Assembly (NCBI GenBank): GCA_963809695.1
Contig: CAWEKI010000007.1
Location: 248,001-312,000 of the forward strand
Length of the DNA: 64,000 nucleotides
DNA from: JAGDMJ01 sp963809695
Lineage (GTDB): Bacteria; Bacteroidota; Ignavibacteria; UBA10030; UBA6906
Direction: 5' to 3'
The position numbers and the translations under genes were made by a program. The notes under the pieces were generated by a model that had not been told where the DNA came from, did no database searches, and saw nothing but the letters and a program-made list of their open reading frames with translations. This document shows, one piece after another, positions 51,501 to 60,095 of the stretch. Each line of letters starts with the position of its first letter. Within the stretch, counting starts at the first letter, position 1.

Positions 51501-52891
51501 ATCGGGTGGATGCGGATCGCCTTCCCTTCCACCAGCACAGGTTGGAACGCCTGGATGCCGAGCCGGTGCAGCGTCGGAGCACGGTTCAGAAGCACCGGAT
51601 GCCCGTCGATAATGTTCTCCAGGATCTCCCAGACCTCCGGCCCTTTCTTGTCGACCGTCTTCTTGGCGCTCTTCACCGTCTTCACGATGCCGCGCTCGAT
51701 CAGCTTGCGGATGATGAAGGGCTTGAAGAGCTCGACGGCCATATCCTTCGGCAGACCGCACTGGTGGAGCTGAAGCTCCGGCCCTACCACGATCACCGAG
51801 CGGCCGGAATAATCCACGCGCTTGCCAAGCAGGTTCTGGCGGAAGCGTCCCTGTTTCCCTTTCAACATATCCGAGAGCGACTTGAGGGCGCGGTTGTTGT
51901 CGCTGCGCACCGCATTGACGCGGCGCGAATTATCGAAGAGCGAGTCGACCGCCTCCTGCAGCATACGTTTTTCATTCCGGAGGATGACATCGGGCGCCTT
52001 GATGTCGATGAGGCGCTTCAGGCGGTTGTTCCGAATGATGACCCGGCGGTAGAGATCGTTCAGGTCCGAGGTCGCAAACCGTCCCCCTTCCAGGGGAACC
52101 AGCGGGCGCAGCTCCGGTGGGATGACCGGGATGATATCCAGGACCATCCATTCGGGCCGGTTGACCGGTCCGTCTTCGCGTTCCCGGAACGCTTCGACCA
52201 CGCGCAGGCGTTTCAGTGCCTCCTGCTTCTTCTGCACCGATGTTTCATCCCGGATCTGCGAGCGGAGCTCTTCCGCCAGCGCGGCGATGTCCGTCTGCTT
52301 CAGAAGGCTCTTGATCGCGTCGCCGCCGATCTGGGCAATGAACCGCCGTTTGTCGGTCGGGTCGAGGTCGTCGTTGTTCTCCGGAAGCGTCGAGAGAATC
52401 TCGAAATACTGCTCTTCCGAGATCAGGTCCTTCTTCTGCAGCCCGGTCGTTCCCGGGTTGACAACCACATAGGACTCGTAGTAGATGATCTTCTCGAGGT
52501 CCTTCGAGGTCATGCCCAGGATGTATCCGATCTTTGACGGCAGGGAACGGAAATACCAGATATGGACCACCGGCACGGCGAGGGCGATGTGCCCCATCCG
52601 TTCGCGGCGGACGCTTTTCTGGGTCACTTCCACGCCGCAACGGTCGCAAATGATGCCCCGGTAACGAATTCTTTTATACTTTCCGCAGTGACACTCCCAG
52701 TCTCTGACCGGGCCAAAGATCTTCTCGCAGAAAAGTCCATCCTTCTCTGGACGGAACGACCGGTAGTTGATGGTTTCCGGTTTGGTCACTTCTCCATGCG
52801 AGCGCTGCAGGATCATGTCGGACGATGCCAGACTGATCGTGATCTTCGTGAAGCTTTTCTTCGCTTCTCGCGTGTGATGGAACAATGCCAT
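48593..52891 (-). CDS. rpoC: RNA polymerase beta' subunit
   Basis: Catalytic beta' subunit. 1432 residues. N-terminal zinc ribbon (CHCGKYKRIRYRGIICDRCGVEV), the catalytic magnesium loop NADFDGDQMAVH with Asp472, Asp474 and Asp476, the trigger-loop region and a second zinc site (CEAKRGVCALCYGRNL). The C-terminal 30 residues are charged (EKAGEDGDQKKVRLREKERA). ATG 52891 has GGAGGAG 6 bases upstream. It follows rpoB by 103 bases, which contain two small hairpins. Confidence 0.98.
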   Translation of the reverse strand: MALFHHTREAKKSFTKITISLASSDMILQRSHGEVTKPETINYRSFRPEKDGLFCEKIFGPVRDWECHCGKYKRIRYRGIICDRCGVEVTQKSVRRERMGHIALAVPVVHIWYFRSLPSKIGYILGMTSKDLEKIIYYESYVVVNPGTTGLQKKDLISEEQYFEILSTLPENNDDLDPTDKRRFIAQIGGDAIKSLLKQTDIAALAEELRSQIRDETSVQKKQEALKRLRVVEAFREREDGPVNRPEWMVLDIIPVIPPELRPLVPLEGGRFATSDLNDLYRRVIIRNNRLKRLIDIKAPDVILRNEKRMLQEAVDSLFDNSRRVNAVRSDNNRALKSLSDMLKGKQGRFRQNLLGKRVDYSGRSVIVVGPELQLHQCGLPKDMAVELFKPFIIRKLIERGIVKTVKSAKKTVDKKGPEVWEILENIIDGHPVLLNRAPTLHRLGIQAFQPVLVEGKAIRIHPMVCTAFNADFDGDQMAVHVPLSFDAQLEARILMLSSHNILSPASGAPIVTPTQDQVLGCYYLTKSRVGDLGEGLSFSSTDEVIIAHNFGKLGLHARIKVRIDGKAVETTTGRVIFNQIVPKEIGFFNELMNKKRLVVIIASAFRRVGNLKTAEFLDRLKDIGFRYATAGGLSVGLDDVMIPKEKEDIIARAQKAVDQVENQYSNGIITQGERYNKVIDIWTASSHRVTDKLVETLQRSKDGFNSLFMMVDSGARGSKEQVRQLAGMRGLMAKPQKSLSGATGELIENPIIANFREGLSILEYFISTHGARKGLADTALKTADAGYLTRRLVDVAQDAIITMEDCGTIRGVVTGALKEGEDVKEPLAERILGRVTVHDVIDPLTGQPIVLAGEVIDEEKADRIAETSIETVEIRSVLTCEAKRGVCALCYGRNLTTGKLIQPGETVGIIAAQSIGEPGTQLTLRTFHTGGTASRIASQSTVQSKFDGTLQYEGLKLIEVPSDDGTRIIVSGRSGVVNVLDQDNRTLARYDVPYGATLLVKDGDKVAKNETIYEWDPYNAVIISEHAGEVRYHDLRENVTYREIDDEQTGHIQKIVIDSRDRTLAPTLVVVNKKGQKIASYIVPTRAHLAVNDGQEIAAGTILVRIPRDIGKTRDITGGLPRVTELFEARSPSDPAVVSEIDGTVSFGVQKRGSREVIVSSHDGKDIRKYPIALGKHVLVQENDVVRAGERLSDGAIDPHDVLRIKGVGAVQEYLVNEIQEVYRIQGVKINDKHIEIIVRQMMQKVRVVDSGDTKFLEGDFVDKLRFEEENESLTDKVYVVNKGDSKYKNGQIASKKKIREANIDLRKRAKKVVEFRDALPATSEPVLLGITSAALSTDSFISAASFQETTKVLTDAAIEGKVDNLLGLKENVIMGHLVPAGTGLKHFRNIMVTSGGEEEVVRAVPAAEKAGEDGDQKKVRLREKERAATS

Positions 52892-52929
52892 TTGTACTCC
52901 TCCGAACAAGTGTCATAACCACCCGGTTG

Positions 52930-52981
52930 CCCGCCGCCCTGGCGGGTCCAGCGAATGACGTAGGGGCCTCCGGAGAGGCCC
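52930..52981 (-). repeat. Two hairpins in the rpoB-rpoC spacer
   Basis: CCCGCC-GCCCT-GGCGGG at 52930-52946, and a 7-bp stem GGGCCTC/GAGGCCC with a 4-base loop at 52964-52981. Neither has a T tract. They may modulate mRNA stability or translation between rpoB and rpoC. Confidence 0.45.
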
Positions 52982-52994
52982 GCAGCCTTCTCTG

Positions 52995-55900
52995 CTAATC
53001 CAGTTTTACGTCCAGCCCGAGGCCCATGAGCTCGCGGATCAGGACGTTGAACGACTCCGGAACGCTTGATTCCGGGAGGTTCTCCCCCTTAACCACTGCT
53101 TCATACACCTTCGCTCGCCCTGAAACGTCGTCGCTCTTCACCGTGAGGATTTCCTGCAGGACATGCGCTGCCCCGTAGCCTTCCAGTGCCCAGACTTCCA
53201 TTTCTCCAAACCGCTGTCCGCCGAACTGCGCCTTGCCGCCGAGCGGCTGCTGCGTGATCAGCGAATAAGGCCCGATGGACCGGGCGTGAATCTTGTCGTC
53301 AACAAGGTGCGACAGCTTGAGCATGTAGATCACTCCCACCGTCACTTCCTGGTCGAACCGCTCGCCCGTGCGTCCGTCATACAGCACAGAGCGCGAACCT
53401 TCGTTCAACTTCGCCTTCTTGAGCTCCGCCTGGACGTCTTCCCAGGTAGCGCCGTCGAAGATCGGCGAAGCAAACCGAACGCCGAGCGCTTTGGCTGCCC
53501 AGCCCAGCGCGGTCTCGTACAGCTGTCCCAGGTTCATGCGGGACGGGACGCCAAGCGGGTTCAGCACAATATCCACAGGAGTGCCATCCGGCAGGAAGGG
53601 CATATCTGCTGCCGGAACGATGCGGGAGACAACGCCCTTGTTTCCATGGCGTCCCGCCATCTTGTCCCCTACGGAGAGCTTCCGTTTCTTTGCGACGTAC
53701 ACTTTCGCGAGCTGCACAACGCCCGGCGGCAATTCGTCGCCAAGCTGCACCTTGTTCTTCTCGTGGCGGAACTCCTCCTCGATGCCGTTCAGCCTCTCGA
53801 AATAGTTCGTGAAGATCTTATTGATGATCCCGTTCTTTCTCTTGTCCTCAACCCAGTCGGAGTTAAAGTCAAGCTTTTCCAGGTTGTCATACGCCTCAAA
53901 GGTATCGGCCTTGAACGTCGTCCCGGCGCGAAAGGCAATATTGCCCTCCGTGTCCCGGACGCCGGTCGAGCGCTCATCCGCAAGCAGGATTCCAAGCTTG
54001 CGCGAAAGCCGGTCACGCAGGTCCGCCGTGATCTTCCGCCGCTGGCGGTCGAGCGCGTCGGTGCGGCGCTTGTCTTCCTTCTTGGATTCCGCGTCTTTCT
54101 TCTTGCGGCTGAAGAGCTTGGTCGAGATCACGACGCCCTTCATTCCCGGCGGCGCCTTCAGCGACGCATCCTTCACATCACCGGCTTTTTCGCCGAAGAT
54201 GGCCTTCAGCAGCTTCTCTTCGGGAGTCGGGTCCGATTCTCCTTTCGGCGTGATCTTGCCGATCAGAATATCCCCTTCCACAACTTCGGCGCCGATACGG
54301 ATGATGCCGTTCTCGTCCAGATCCTTGGTGGCATCCTCGCTCACGTTGGGGATTTCTCGGGTGAGCTCTTCCTCGCCCCGCTTGGTGTCACGCACCTGCA
54401 GCTCGAATTCCTCGATGTGGATCGAGGTAAACACGTCGTGCGAAACGACACGCTCGCTCACGATGATGGCATCTTCGAAGTTGTATCCGTGCCAGGGCAT
54501 GAAGGCCACCACCACGTTCCGTCCGAGCGCCAGCTCGCCACCGTCGGTTGCCGATCCGTCCGCCAGCACGTCCCCTTTCTTCACCTTGTCGCCCGGTTTC
54601 ACGATCGCCTTCTGGTTGATACAGGTATCCTGGTTCGTCCGGAAGAACTTCGTGAGCTTGTATTCCACGCGGCGCTTGTCTTCGAACGAAATGAGCGCCT
54701 CGGTGCTGTTCTCGTCGATGTCATAGATCACCACGATGCGGTCGGCGTCGACATATTCGACCACGCCGTTCCGCTCCGCCACGATCAGGGCACGCGCATC
54801 GCGCGCGATCTTTTCCTCAAGCCCGGTGCCCACATAGGGCGACTCGGGCCGCAGGAGCGGGACCGACTGGCGCTGCATGTTGGACCCCATCAGCGCGCGG
54901 TTGGCGTCGTCATGCTCCAGGAACGGGATCAGGCCCGCCGCGGGGCTGACGATCTGGTTCGGAGCAATGTCCATGTACTGGATCTCGTCCGGCTTCACCA
55001 CCGGGAAGTCACCCTGGTAGCGCGCCTTGACGCGGTCCTTCTGGAAATTGCCGCGCCCGTCCAGCGGGGCGTTTGCCTGCGCGATCGTATGCGTGTCTTC
55101 CTGCTCCGCGGTCAGAAATTCGATATCGTCCGCCACACGGCCATTCTTGACCTTGCGGTAGGGCGTCTCGATGAACCCGAATTCGTTCACCCGCGCATGG
55201 ATGCAGAGCGACGAGATCAATCCGATGTTCGGACCTTCCGGCGTCTCGATCGGACAGAGGCGTCCGTAGTGCGTGTAGTGCACGTCGCGCACCTCGAAGC
55301 CTGCACGTTCGCGCGTCAGACCGCCCGGCCCGAGAGCGGACATGCGCCGCTTGTTCGTGAGCTCGGCGAGGGGGTTGGTCTGATCCATGAACTGCGATAA
55401 CGGGTTCGTACCGAAGAAGGCGTTGATGACGCTGCTGATCGTCCTGGCATTGACCAGGTCCTGCGGCGTCAGGTTCTCGTTGTCGCGGATGTTCATCCGC
55501 TCGCGGATCGTCCGGGCCATGCGGGCCAGGCCGATGTTGAACTGCTGCGCGATCTGCTCCCCCACAGTCCGCACACGACGGTTCCCGAGATGATCGATAT
55601 CGTCCACCGAACGCTTCTTCTGCTGCAGCTCGATCAGGTAGTTGATGATCGCGATGATGTCCTTCTTCGTCAGCGTGGTGGTCGTTACCGGCACGTCGAG
55701 GCCGAGCTTGCTGTTGATGCGGTAGCGGCCGACGTCTCCCAGGTCATAGCGCTTCTCGTTGAAAAAGAGCCGGTCGATCAGCGTCTTGGCGGTGTCGAGA
55801 TCAGGCGCATCGCCCGAGCGGAGCTGCTTGTAGATGGCGCCGAGCGCGTCCTCTTCAGAGCGCACGACGTCCTTCGAGATCGTCTTGGCGATGACGGATT

Positions 55901-56744
55901 CCTCGTTCCCCTGCTGCTTGAGCAGGCGCAGCTTTTTGATGGAGGACTTCCGGATCCTCTTGATGTGCTCCTCGGTGAGCGTCGCATCCTTGTTGATGAA
56001 GATCTCCCCTGTCTTCTTGTCGACCACATCGCTGCAGATGACCCGTCCTTCATAGTCCTTCAGGTCCACCTTGCCCACGTCGATCTCTTCGACGAGGTCG
56101 AACAGCGCCAGGATCTCGTCGTCGGAGGAATACCCGAGTGCCCGCAGCAGCGTGGTCACGGGGAACTTCTTCTTCCGGTCGATATACGCGTACATGATGT
56201 TGTTGATGTCGGTGGTGAACTCCACCCACGACCCCCGGAAGGGAATGATGCGTGCGGAATAGATCGGCGTGCCGTTCGGATGGATCGACTCGCTGAAAAA
56301 GACGCCCGGCGAACGGTGCAGCTGGCTGACCACAACGCGCTCGGCACCGTTGATGATAAACGTGCCGCGGTGCGTCATCGTCGGCAGGTTGCCCAGATAG
56401 ACATCCTGCTCGATGGTGTTGACGTAGTCCTTGCCGTTCTCCGCCTTCTGCGAGAGGCGCAGTTTGGCCTTGACCGGCACTGCATACGTCAGCCCTCTCT
56501 CCTCACATTCCCCCACCGAGTACTTCGGTTTTTCGATGTAGTACTCGACAAACTCGAGCAGGAAATTTTCGCGCGCGTCCGTGATGGGAAAGTTCATCTT
56601 GAACACGGCCTGAAGGCCTTTGTTTTTTCTCCGCCCGGGCACCCCGTCCGTCTGGAGGAAACTCTCCCAGGACTCCAGCTGAATGTTGAGCAGATCGGGC
56701 GCTTCGATGATCTCAGGGATTTTGCCAAACGAGATCCGCTTCAT
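52995..56744 (-). CDS. rpoB: RNA polymerase beta subunit
   Basis: Beta subunit, the rifampicin target. About 1249 residues with KRISFGKIPEIIEAPDLL at the start, the rifampicin pocket (SQFMDQTNPLAELTNKRR), GGKAQFGGQRFGEMEVWALE near the C-terminus and the final ELMGLGLDVKLD. Position 526 in E. coli numbering, residue 464 here, is Asn rather than His. ATG 56744 is chosen by family; a TTG at 56759 with GGAGAGGGG just upstream is a real alternative giving MKNHSMKRIS. It lies 188 bases after rplL, with structured RNA between. Confidence 0.98.
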   Translation of the reverse strand: MKRISFGKIPEIIEAPDLLNIQLESWESFLQTDGVPGRRKNKGLQAVFKMNFPITDARENFLLEFVEYYIEKPKYSVGECEERGLTYAVPVKAKLRLSQKAENGKDYVNTIEQDVYLGNLPTMTHRGTFIINGAERVVVSQLHRSPGVFFSESIHPNGTPIYSARIIPFRGSWVEFTTDINNIMYAYIDRKKKFPVTTLLRALGYSSDDEILALFDLVEEIDVGKVDLKDYEGRVICSDVVDKKTGEIFINKDATLTEEHIKRIRKSSIKKLRLLKQQGNEESVIAKTISKDVVRSEEDALGAIYKQLRSGDAPDLDTAKTLIDRLFFNEKRYDLGDVGRYRINSKLGLDVPVTTTTLTKKDIIAIINYLIELQQKKRSVDDIDHLGNRRVRTVGEQIAQQFNIGLARMARTIRERMNIRDNENLTPQDLVNARTISSVINAFFGTNPLSQFMDQTNPLAELTNKRRMSALGPGGLTRERAGFEVRDVHYTHYGRLCPIETPEGPNIGLISSLCIHARVNEFGFIETPYRKVKNGRVADDIEFLTAEQEDTHTIAQANAPLDGRGNFQKDRVKARYQGDFPVVKPDEIQYMDIAPNQIVSPAAGLIPFLEHDDANRALMGSNMQRQSVPLLRPESPYVGTGLEEKIARDARALIVAERNGVVEYVDADRIVVIYDIDENSTEALISFEDKRRVEYKLTKFFRTNQDTCINQKAIVKPGDKVKKGDVLADGSATDGGELALGRNVVVAFMPWHGYNFEDAIIVSERVVSHDVFTSIHIEEFELQVRDTKRGEEELTREIPNVSEDATKDLDENGIIRIGAEVVEGDILIGKITPKGESDPTPEEKLLKAIFGEKAGDVKDASLKAPPGMKGVVISTKLFSRKKKDAESKKEDKRRTDALDRQRRKITADLRDRLSRKLGILLADERSTGVRDTEGNIAFRAGTTFKADTFEAYDNLEKLDFNSDWVEDKRKNGIINKIFTNYFERLNGIEEEFRHEKNKVQLGDELPPGVVQLAKVYVAKKRKLSVGDKMAGRHGNKGVVSRIVPAADMPFLPDGTPVDIVLNPLGVPSRMNLGQLYETALGWAAKALGVRFASPIFDGATWEDVQAELKKAKLNEGSRSVLYDGRTGERFDQEVTVGVIYMLKLSHLVDDKIHARSIGPYSLITQQPLGGKAQFGGQRFGEMEVWALEGYGAAHVLQEILTVKSDDVSGRAKVYEAVVKGENLPESSVPESFNVLIRELMGLGLDVKLD

Positions 56745-56799
56745 GGAATGATTCTTCAAGCCCCTCTCCTCGCTAAATGGATGATAGAAAAACAAAACA

Positions 56800-56847
56800 G
56801 CAAGCCGATAACCGGAATGCGTTATTCCATATTATCGGCCTGCTTGC
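56800..56847 (-). promoter_or_regulatory. Structured rpoB leader hairpin
   Basis: Stem 56804-56811 with 56832-56839 (GCCGATAA/TTATCGGC), inner stem GGAAT/ATTCC, and an outer GCAAG/CTTGC pairing at 56800-56804 and 56843-56847. It lies about 55-100 bases before the rpoB start. A processing or attenuation role is inferred from position. Confidence 0.45.
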
Positions 56848-56896
56848 ATGTACGCGTGTGTAGTCATAGTGAACAGAAATAGTTGATGCACGAATT

Positions 56897-56915
56897 GGGG
56901 TACCTTCGGTACCCC
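56897..56915 (-). terminator. Attenuator-like hairpin after rplL
   Basis: An 8-bp perfect stem GGGGTACC/GGTACCCC with a 3-base loop, 17 bases after the rplL stop. No T tract follows on the minus strand, which suits partial termination between the ribosomal and polymerase genes, as known for the rplL-rpoB junction in enterics. Confidence 0.5.
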
Positions 56916-56932
56916 GGAAAGAGCATCCCGCA

Positions 56933-57313
56933 CTACTTCAGTTCGACTTTTGCCCCAGCGTCTTCCAGTTCTTTCTTCAGCTTCTCGGCGTCGTCTTTGG
57001 AGATGCTCTCCTTGACAGCCTTCGGCGCGCCATCCACCAGATCCTTGGCTTCTTTCAGCCCGAGACCGGTCGCTGCGCGAACCACCTTGATGACGTTGAT
57101 CTTCTGCGCGCCGGCTTCTTTCAGCACCACGGTGAACTCGGTTTTTTCCTCTGCTACCGGAGCCGCACCGCCTGCCGCGGGCATGGCACCGCCCATCATC
57201 ACCGGTGCTGCAGCGGTAACGCCAAACTTATCCTCGAGGGCTTTCTTTAGTTCCACCGCCTCGAGCAGGGTAAGTTTCTCGATTTTTTCCACAATTTCCG
57301 CAACTGCTGACAT
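56933..57313 (-). CDS. rplL: 50S ribosomal protein L7/L12
   Basis: Stalk protein that recruits translation GTPases. 126 residues: N-terminal dimerisation part (MSAVAEIVEKIEKLTLLEAVELKKALEDKF), an Ala/Gly/Met hinge and the C-terminal domain (EFTVVLKEAGAQKINVIKVVRAATGLGLKEAKDLV). ATG 57313 has GGAGAA 9 bases upstream. Confidence 0.98.
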   Translation of the reverse strand: MSAVAEIVEKIEKLTLLEAVELKKALEDKFGVTAAAPVMMGGAMPAAGGAAPVAEEKTEFTVVLKEAGAQKINVIKVVRAATGLGLKEAKDLVDGAPKAVKESISKDDAEKLKKELEDAGAKVELK

Positions 57314-57354
57314 TGTAGGTATTCTCCTATTAGTAAATAACAAAATTCGGTTCC

Positions 57355-57876
57355 CTAAGCCGCTTTCTTCTTCCCGATCTCATCCACCAGGCTGGCCAGG
57401 TCGCGCAGCACAGCATTGAGGATGGTCGGGACGGCAGCCAGTGGCGACTGAATGCTCCCCAACACGGACGCCATAATCTCAAGCCGTGTGGGAAGCTTGG
57501 CGAGTTCATCCAGTCTGGACCCTTCGTACACCTGTTCCTCGATCACGCAGGTCTTCAAGGAGAGCTTCTTGTGCTTCTCCGCGAATTTCTTTATGATCTT
57601 GGCCGGTGCCACCGGATCGTCAAAGGCAAAAGCGACCCCCGTGGGCCCGGCAAGGCTGGAAAACACCTTATCGTACCCGGAGACGCTCTCAAGCGCCTTT
57701 TGGATGAGCGTGTTCTTCACGACTCTGTAGTCGATGCCCGCCTTGCGGAACTCGCGACGCAATTCCGTCGCTTGCTCCACGGTCAGACCGCTAAAGTCCG
57801 TAAAGAACAACCCTCGCGCTCGGCCGACGGTTTCGGACACTTCCGCGATGATCTGCTCTTTTTCTGAACGTTTCAT
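57355..57876 (-). CDS. rplJ: 50S ribosomal protein L10
   Basis: Stalk base that anchors L7/L12 dimers. 173 residues: KEQIIAEVSETVGRARGLFFTDFSGLTVEQATELRR and DYRVVKNTLIQKALE. The C-terminal helix binds L12. The 101 bases upstream, after rplA, may hold the L10 autoregulatory leader. Confidence 0.97.
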   Translation of the reverse strand: MKRSEKEQIIAEVSETVGRARGLFFTDFSGLTVEQATELRREFRKAGIDYRVVKNTLIQKALESVSGYDKVFSSLAGPTGVAFAFDDPVAPAKIIKKFAEKHKKLSLKTCVIEEQVYEGSRLDELAKLPTRLEIMASVLGSIQSPLAAVPTILNAVLRDLASLVDEIGKKKAA

Positions 57877-57977
57877 TGGTTCCTTCCTACTATGTGCCTA
57901 GGGAGAAGCCCCGGTCAGTTGGCTGCCGGGCGATAGACACGGTCGTACGGTGATGAGTGCGTAACAATCTGGCAGCG
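57877..57977 (-). promoter_or_regulatory. Candidate L10 leader between rplA and rplJ
   Basis: 101-base spacer with a stem pairing 57910-57914 and 57926-57930 (CCCGG/CCGGG, 11-base loop) and a GGAAGG ribosome-binding site next to rplJ. L10-L12 represses its own mRNA through a leader in many bacteria; only position and this stem support it here. Confidence 0.3.
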
Positions 57978-58673
57978 TCAGTGCGCCGCAACCTGCCCGC
58001 GGTCGATGCTTACGCCCGGCCCCATGGTGCTGGACAGGTTAATGCTCTTTATATAAGTCCCTTTCGCTGTCGCCGGCTTCAGGCGGACCACCGTCGCAAG
58101 AAATGCCTGAATGTTCTCCGACAGCATTTTGGGCTCAAAATTCGCTTTGCCGATGGAAGCGTGCAGGATTCCCGCCTTGTCCACGCGGAATTCGATCTTT
58201 CCTGCCTTCACTTCCTTGACCGCTTTTGCCACATCCGGCGTCACGGTACCGCTCTTCGGGTTGGGCATCAGGCCGCGCGGACCAAGGACTTTTCCGAGCC
58301 GACCGACCTCTCCCATCACATCGGGGGTCGCAATGATCACGTCGATATCAGCCCACCCCCCCTGAATCTTCACGATATAATCGGCGAGTCCGGCATGCTC
58401 TGCGCCCGCAGCTTTTGCCTCTTCGTCCTTCGGCGGTTTGGCCAGCACGAGCACCCGCACTTCCTTCCCGATCCCGTGCGGCAAGGCAACGGTCCCTCGG
58501 ATTGCCTGGTCGGCTTTTTTCGGGTCGACGCCGAGACGGACAGCGATATCGACCGATTCCACAAACTTCGCAGTCGCCATTTCCTTCACCTTCGCGACGG
58601 CTTCATCAATCGTGTACTGCTTGTCGGCGTCCACTTTCGTGCGGACCGCCTTCATGCGTTTGCTCGTTTTCAT
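57978..58673 (-). CDS. rplA: 50S ribosomal protein L1
   Basis: L1 stalk protein and, in many bacteria, an mRNA repressor. 231 residues: MKTSKRMKAVRTKVDADKQY, the RGTVALPHGIGKEVRVLVLA strand and KVLGPRGLMPNPKSGTV. ATG 58673 follows a GAAGGGA Shine-Dalgarno-like site. It is followed by rplJ rather than directly overlapping it. Confidence 0.97.
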   Translation of the reverse strand: MKTSKRMKAVRTKVDADKQYTIDEAVAKVKEMATAKFVESVDIAVRLGVDPKKADQAIRGTVALPHGIGKEVRVLVLAKPPKDEEAKAAGAEHAGLADYIVKIQGGWADIDVIIATPDVMGEVGRLGKVLGPRGLMPNPKSGTVTPDVAKAVKEVKAGKIEFRVDKAGILHASIGKANFEPKMLSENIQAFLATVVRLKPATAKGTYIKSINLSSTMGPGVSIDRGQVAAH

Positions 58674-58748
58674 GGTGCGTCCCTTCGTTGTGGTGCGATC
58701 GCCCCGGTCACGCTCCAGCGTGTTCGGGGCTCCCACGTGATTGAAATG

Positions 58749-59171
58749 TTACCCCTCTACGGTGATGCCCATGCTGCGCGCCGTACCCGCTACCATCTTC
58801 ATGGCAGCTTCCACATCGTGCGCGTTCAGATCGGGCATCTTCAACTCTGCAATCTCGCGGATCTGCTTCTTGGTGACCTTGGCAACCTTGGTGCGGTTCG
58901 GCTCCGCCGAGCCCTTCTCAATCTTCGCGGCCTTCGCCAGCAACACGGCGGCCGGGGGAGTCTTGGTGATGAAGGTGAATGATTTATCGGAGAAGACCGT
59001 GATGACCACCGGGATGACCAGACCGGCCTGTGCCTGCGTCCGCGCGTTGAACTGCTTGCAGAACTCCATGATGTTCACCCCCTTCTGACCCAGTGCGGGT
59101 CCGACGGGAGGCGCGGGATTGGCCTGTCCGGCCGGGATCTGAAGCTTGATAAAACCCACAACTTTTTTCAT
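58749..59171 (-). CDS. rplK: 50S ribosomal protein L11
   Basis: GTPase-associated-centre protein. 140 residues: KKVVGFIKLQIPAGQANPAPPVGPALGQKGVNIMEFCKQFN-type start and C-terminal RNA-binding domain with GTARSMGI. It is the thiostrepton-site protein; the proline-rich helix is normal. Confidence 0.97.
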   Translation of the reverse strand: MKKVVGFIKLQIPAGQANPAPPVGPALGQKGVNIMEFCKQFNARTQAQAGLVIPVVITVFSDKSFTFITKTPPAAVLLAKAAKIEKGSAEPNRTKVAKVTKKQIREIAELKMPDLNAHDVEAAMKMVAGTARSMGITVEG

Positions 59172-59208
59172 GACTGTGTTCTTCCCCGTGACTGAATCGA
59201 ATCGGTAC

Positions 59209-59742
59209 TTACTTCTCTATTTCCACCTGGCTGAAGTCCAGCTCCACCGGCGTCTTGCGCCCGAAGATCGAGACCATGACCTTGAGCTTCATTTTTTCTT
59301 CGTTCACTTCCTGGACGAAGCCGCTGAAATTATTGAACGGCCCGTCGGTCACCTTCACGGCATCGCCAGACTTGAACGGCACCTCGATCACCTCAACGTC
59401 TTTCCGCTCTTCGATCTTCCCGATCAGGCGCCGGACTTCCGTGGCCTGTAACGGCGCCGGAGCATTCTTGGGGCCGACGAAACTGATGACGGAGGGGGTA
59501 TTCAGAATAATATGCGTCACGGTCTTGTCCAGCACCGCTTCGACAAGGATATATCCCGGAAAGAATGTGCGCGTTTTGCTCTTCTTCTTTCCATCCTTGA
59601 CCTCGAACACCTTTTCCGACGGGACAATCACGGATGTTACTCTGTCACTGAAACCGGCCTGGGCGATTTCATTCTCGATATACGCCTTGACCTTATTCTC
59701 ATGACCCGAATATGTCCTGACTACATACCATTTCTTGTCCAC
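59209..59742 (-). CDS. nusG: Transcription antitermination factor NusG
   Basis: RNA-polymerase-bound elongation factor that couples to Rho or ribosomes. 177 residues: NGN domain (KKWYVVRTYSGHENKVKAYIENE) and a C-terminal KOW domain (GDAVKVTDGPFNNFSGFVQEV). The start is GTG 59742 preceded by GGGAAGGG. No inserted domain. Confidence 0.97.
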   Translation of the reverse strand: MDKKWYVVRTYSGHENKVKAYIENEIAQAGFSDRVTSVIVPSEKVFEVKDGKKKSKTRTFFPGYILVEAVLDKTVTHIILNTPSVISFVGPKNAPAPLQATEVRRLIGKIEERKDVEVIEVPFKSGDAVKVTDGPFNNFSGFVQEVNEEKMKLKVMVSIFGRKTPVELDFSQVEIEK

Positions 59743-59756
59743 CAGATCACCCTTCC

Positions 59757-59939
59757 CTACAGAATTTGACGAAGCACTTCGCCGATCACAGTGTCCACGA
59801 GGTACACGAACGCACTCACGATGAGGCAGACCACGAGCACAATGACCGTGGAGTCTCTCAGGTCATCCTTCTTGGGCCAGGTGACCTTATTCATCTCCTT
59901 GACCACGTCGGTGAAGAATGCAATGATTTTTTCTTTCAT
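59757..59939 (-). CDS. secE: Preprotein translocase subunit SecE
   Basis: 60-residue SecE of the short single-helix type: an amphipathic segment VVKEMNKVTWPKKDDLRDSTV and one membrane helix (VIVLVVCLIVSAFVYLVDTVI). ATG 59939 is chosen by family; the frame is open upstream but runs into tRNA-Trp. nusG follows after 14 bases. Confidence 0.96.
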   Translation of the reverse strand: MKEKIIAFFTDVVKEMNKVTWPKKDDLRDSTVIVLVVCLIVSAFVYLVDTVIGEVLRQIL

Positions 59940-60008
59940 GGAGGATCTCACTCGCCAATTCACGTGACCATTGACAATTGTCAATCGACACTTGTCAATA
60001 AATTGCAG

Positions 60009-60082
60009 CACGTCAGGAGGGACTTGAACCCCCAACCTGCGGTTTTGGAGACCGCTGCTCTAGCCAATTGAGCTACTGACGT
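60009..60082 (-). tRNA. tRNA-Trp(CCA)
   Basis: Cloverleaf on the minus strand: acceptor ACGTCAG/CTGACGT, anticodon stem GCGGT/ACCGC with loop CTCCAAA (anticodon CCA) and a T arm with TTCAAGT. 74 bases, no encoded 3' CCA. Lies between rpmG and secE, its usual place in many bacteria. Confidence 0.96.
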
Positions 60083-60095
60083 ATTAGCCCAGCCG

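Noticed and set aside
48728..52537. Plus-strand open frame of 1269 codons opposite rpoC
   Set aside because: It lies wholly antisense to rpoC, whose motifs are intact. Its translation is rich in His, Asp and Arg and has no family features. High GC and rpoC codon bias keep the opposite frame free of stops.
53163..55400. Plus-strand open frame of 745 codons opposite rpoB
   Set aside because: Antisense shadow of a highly conserved gene.
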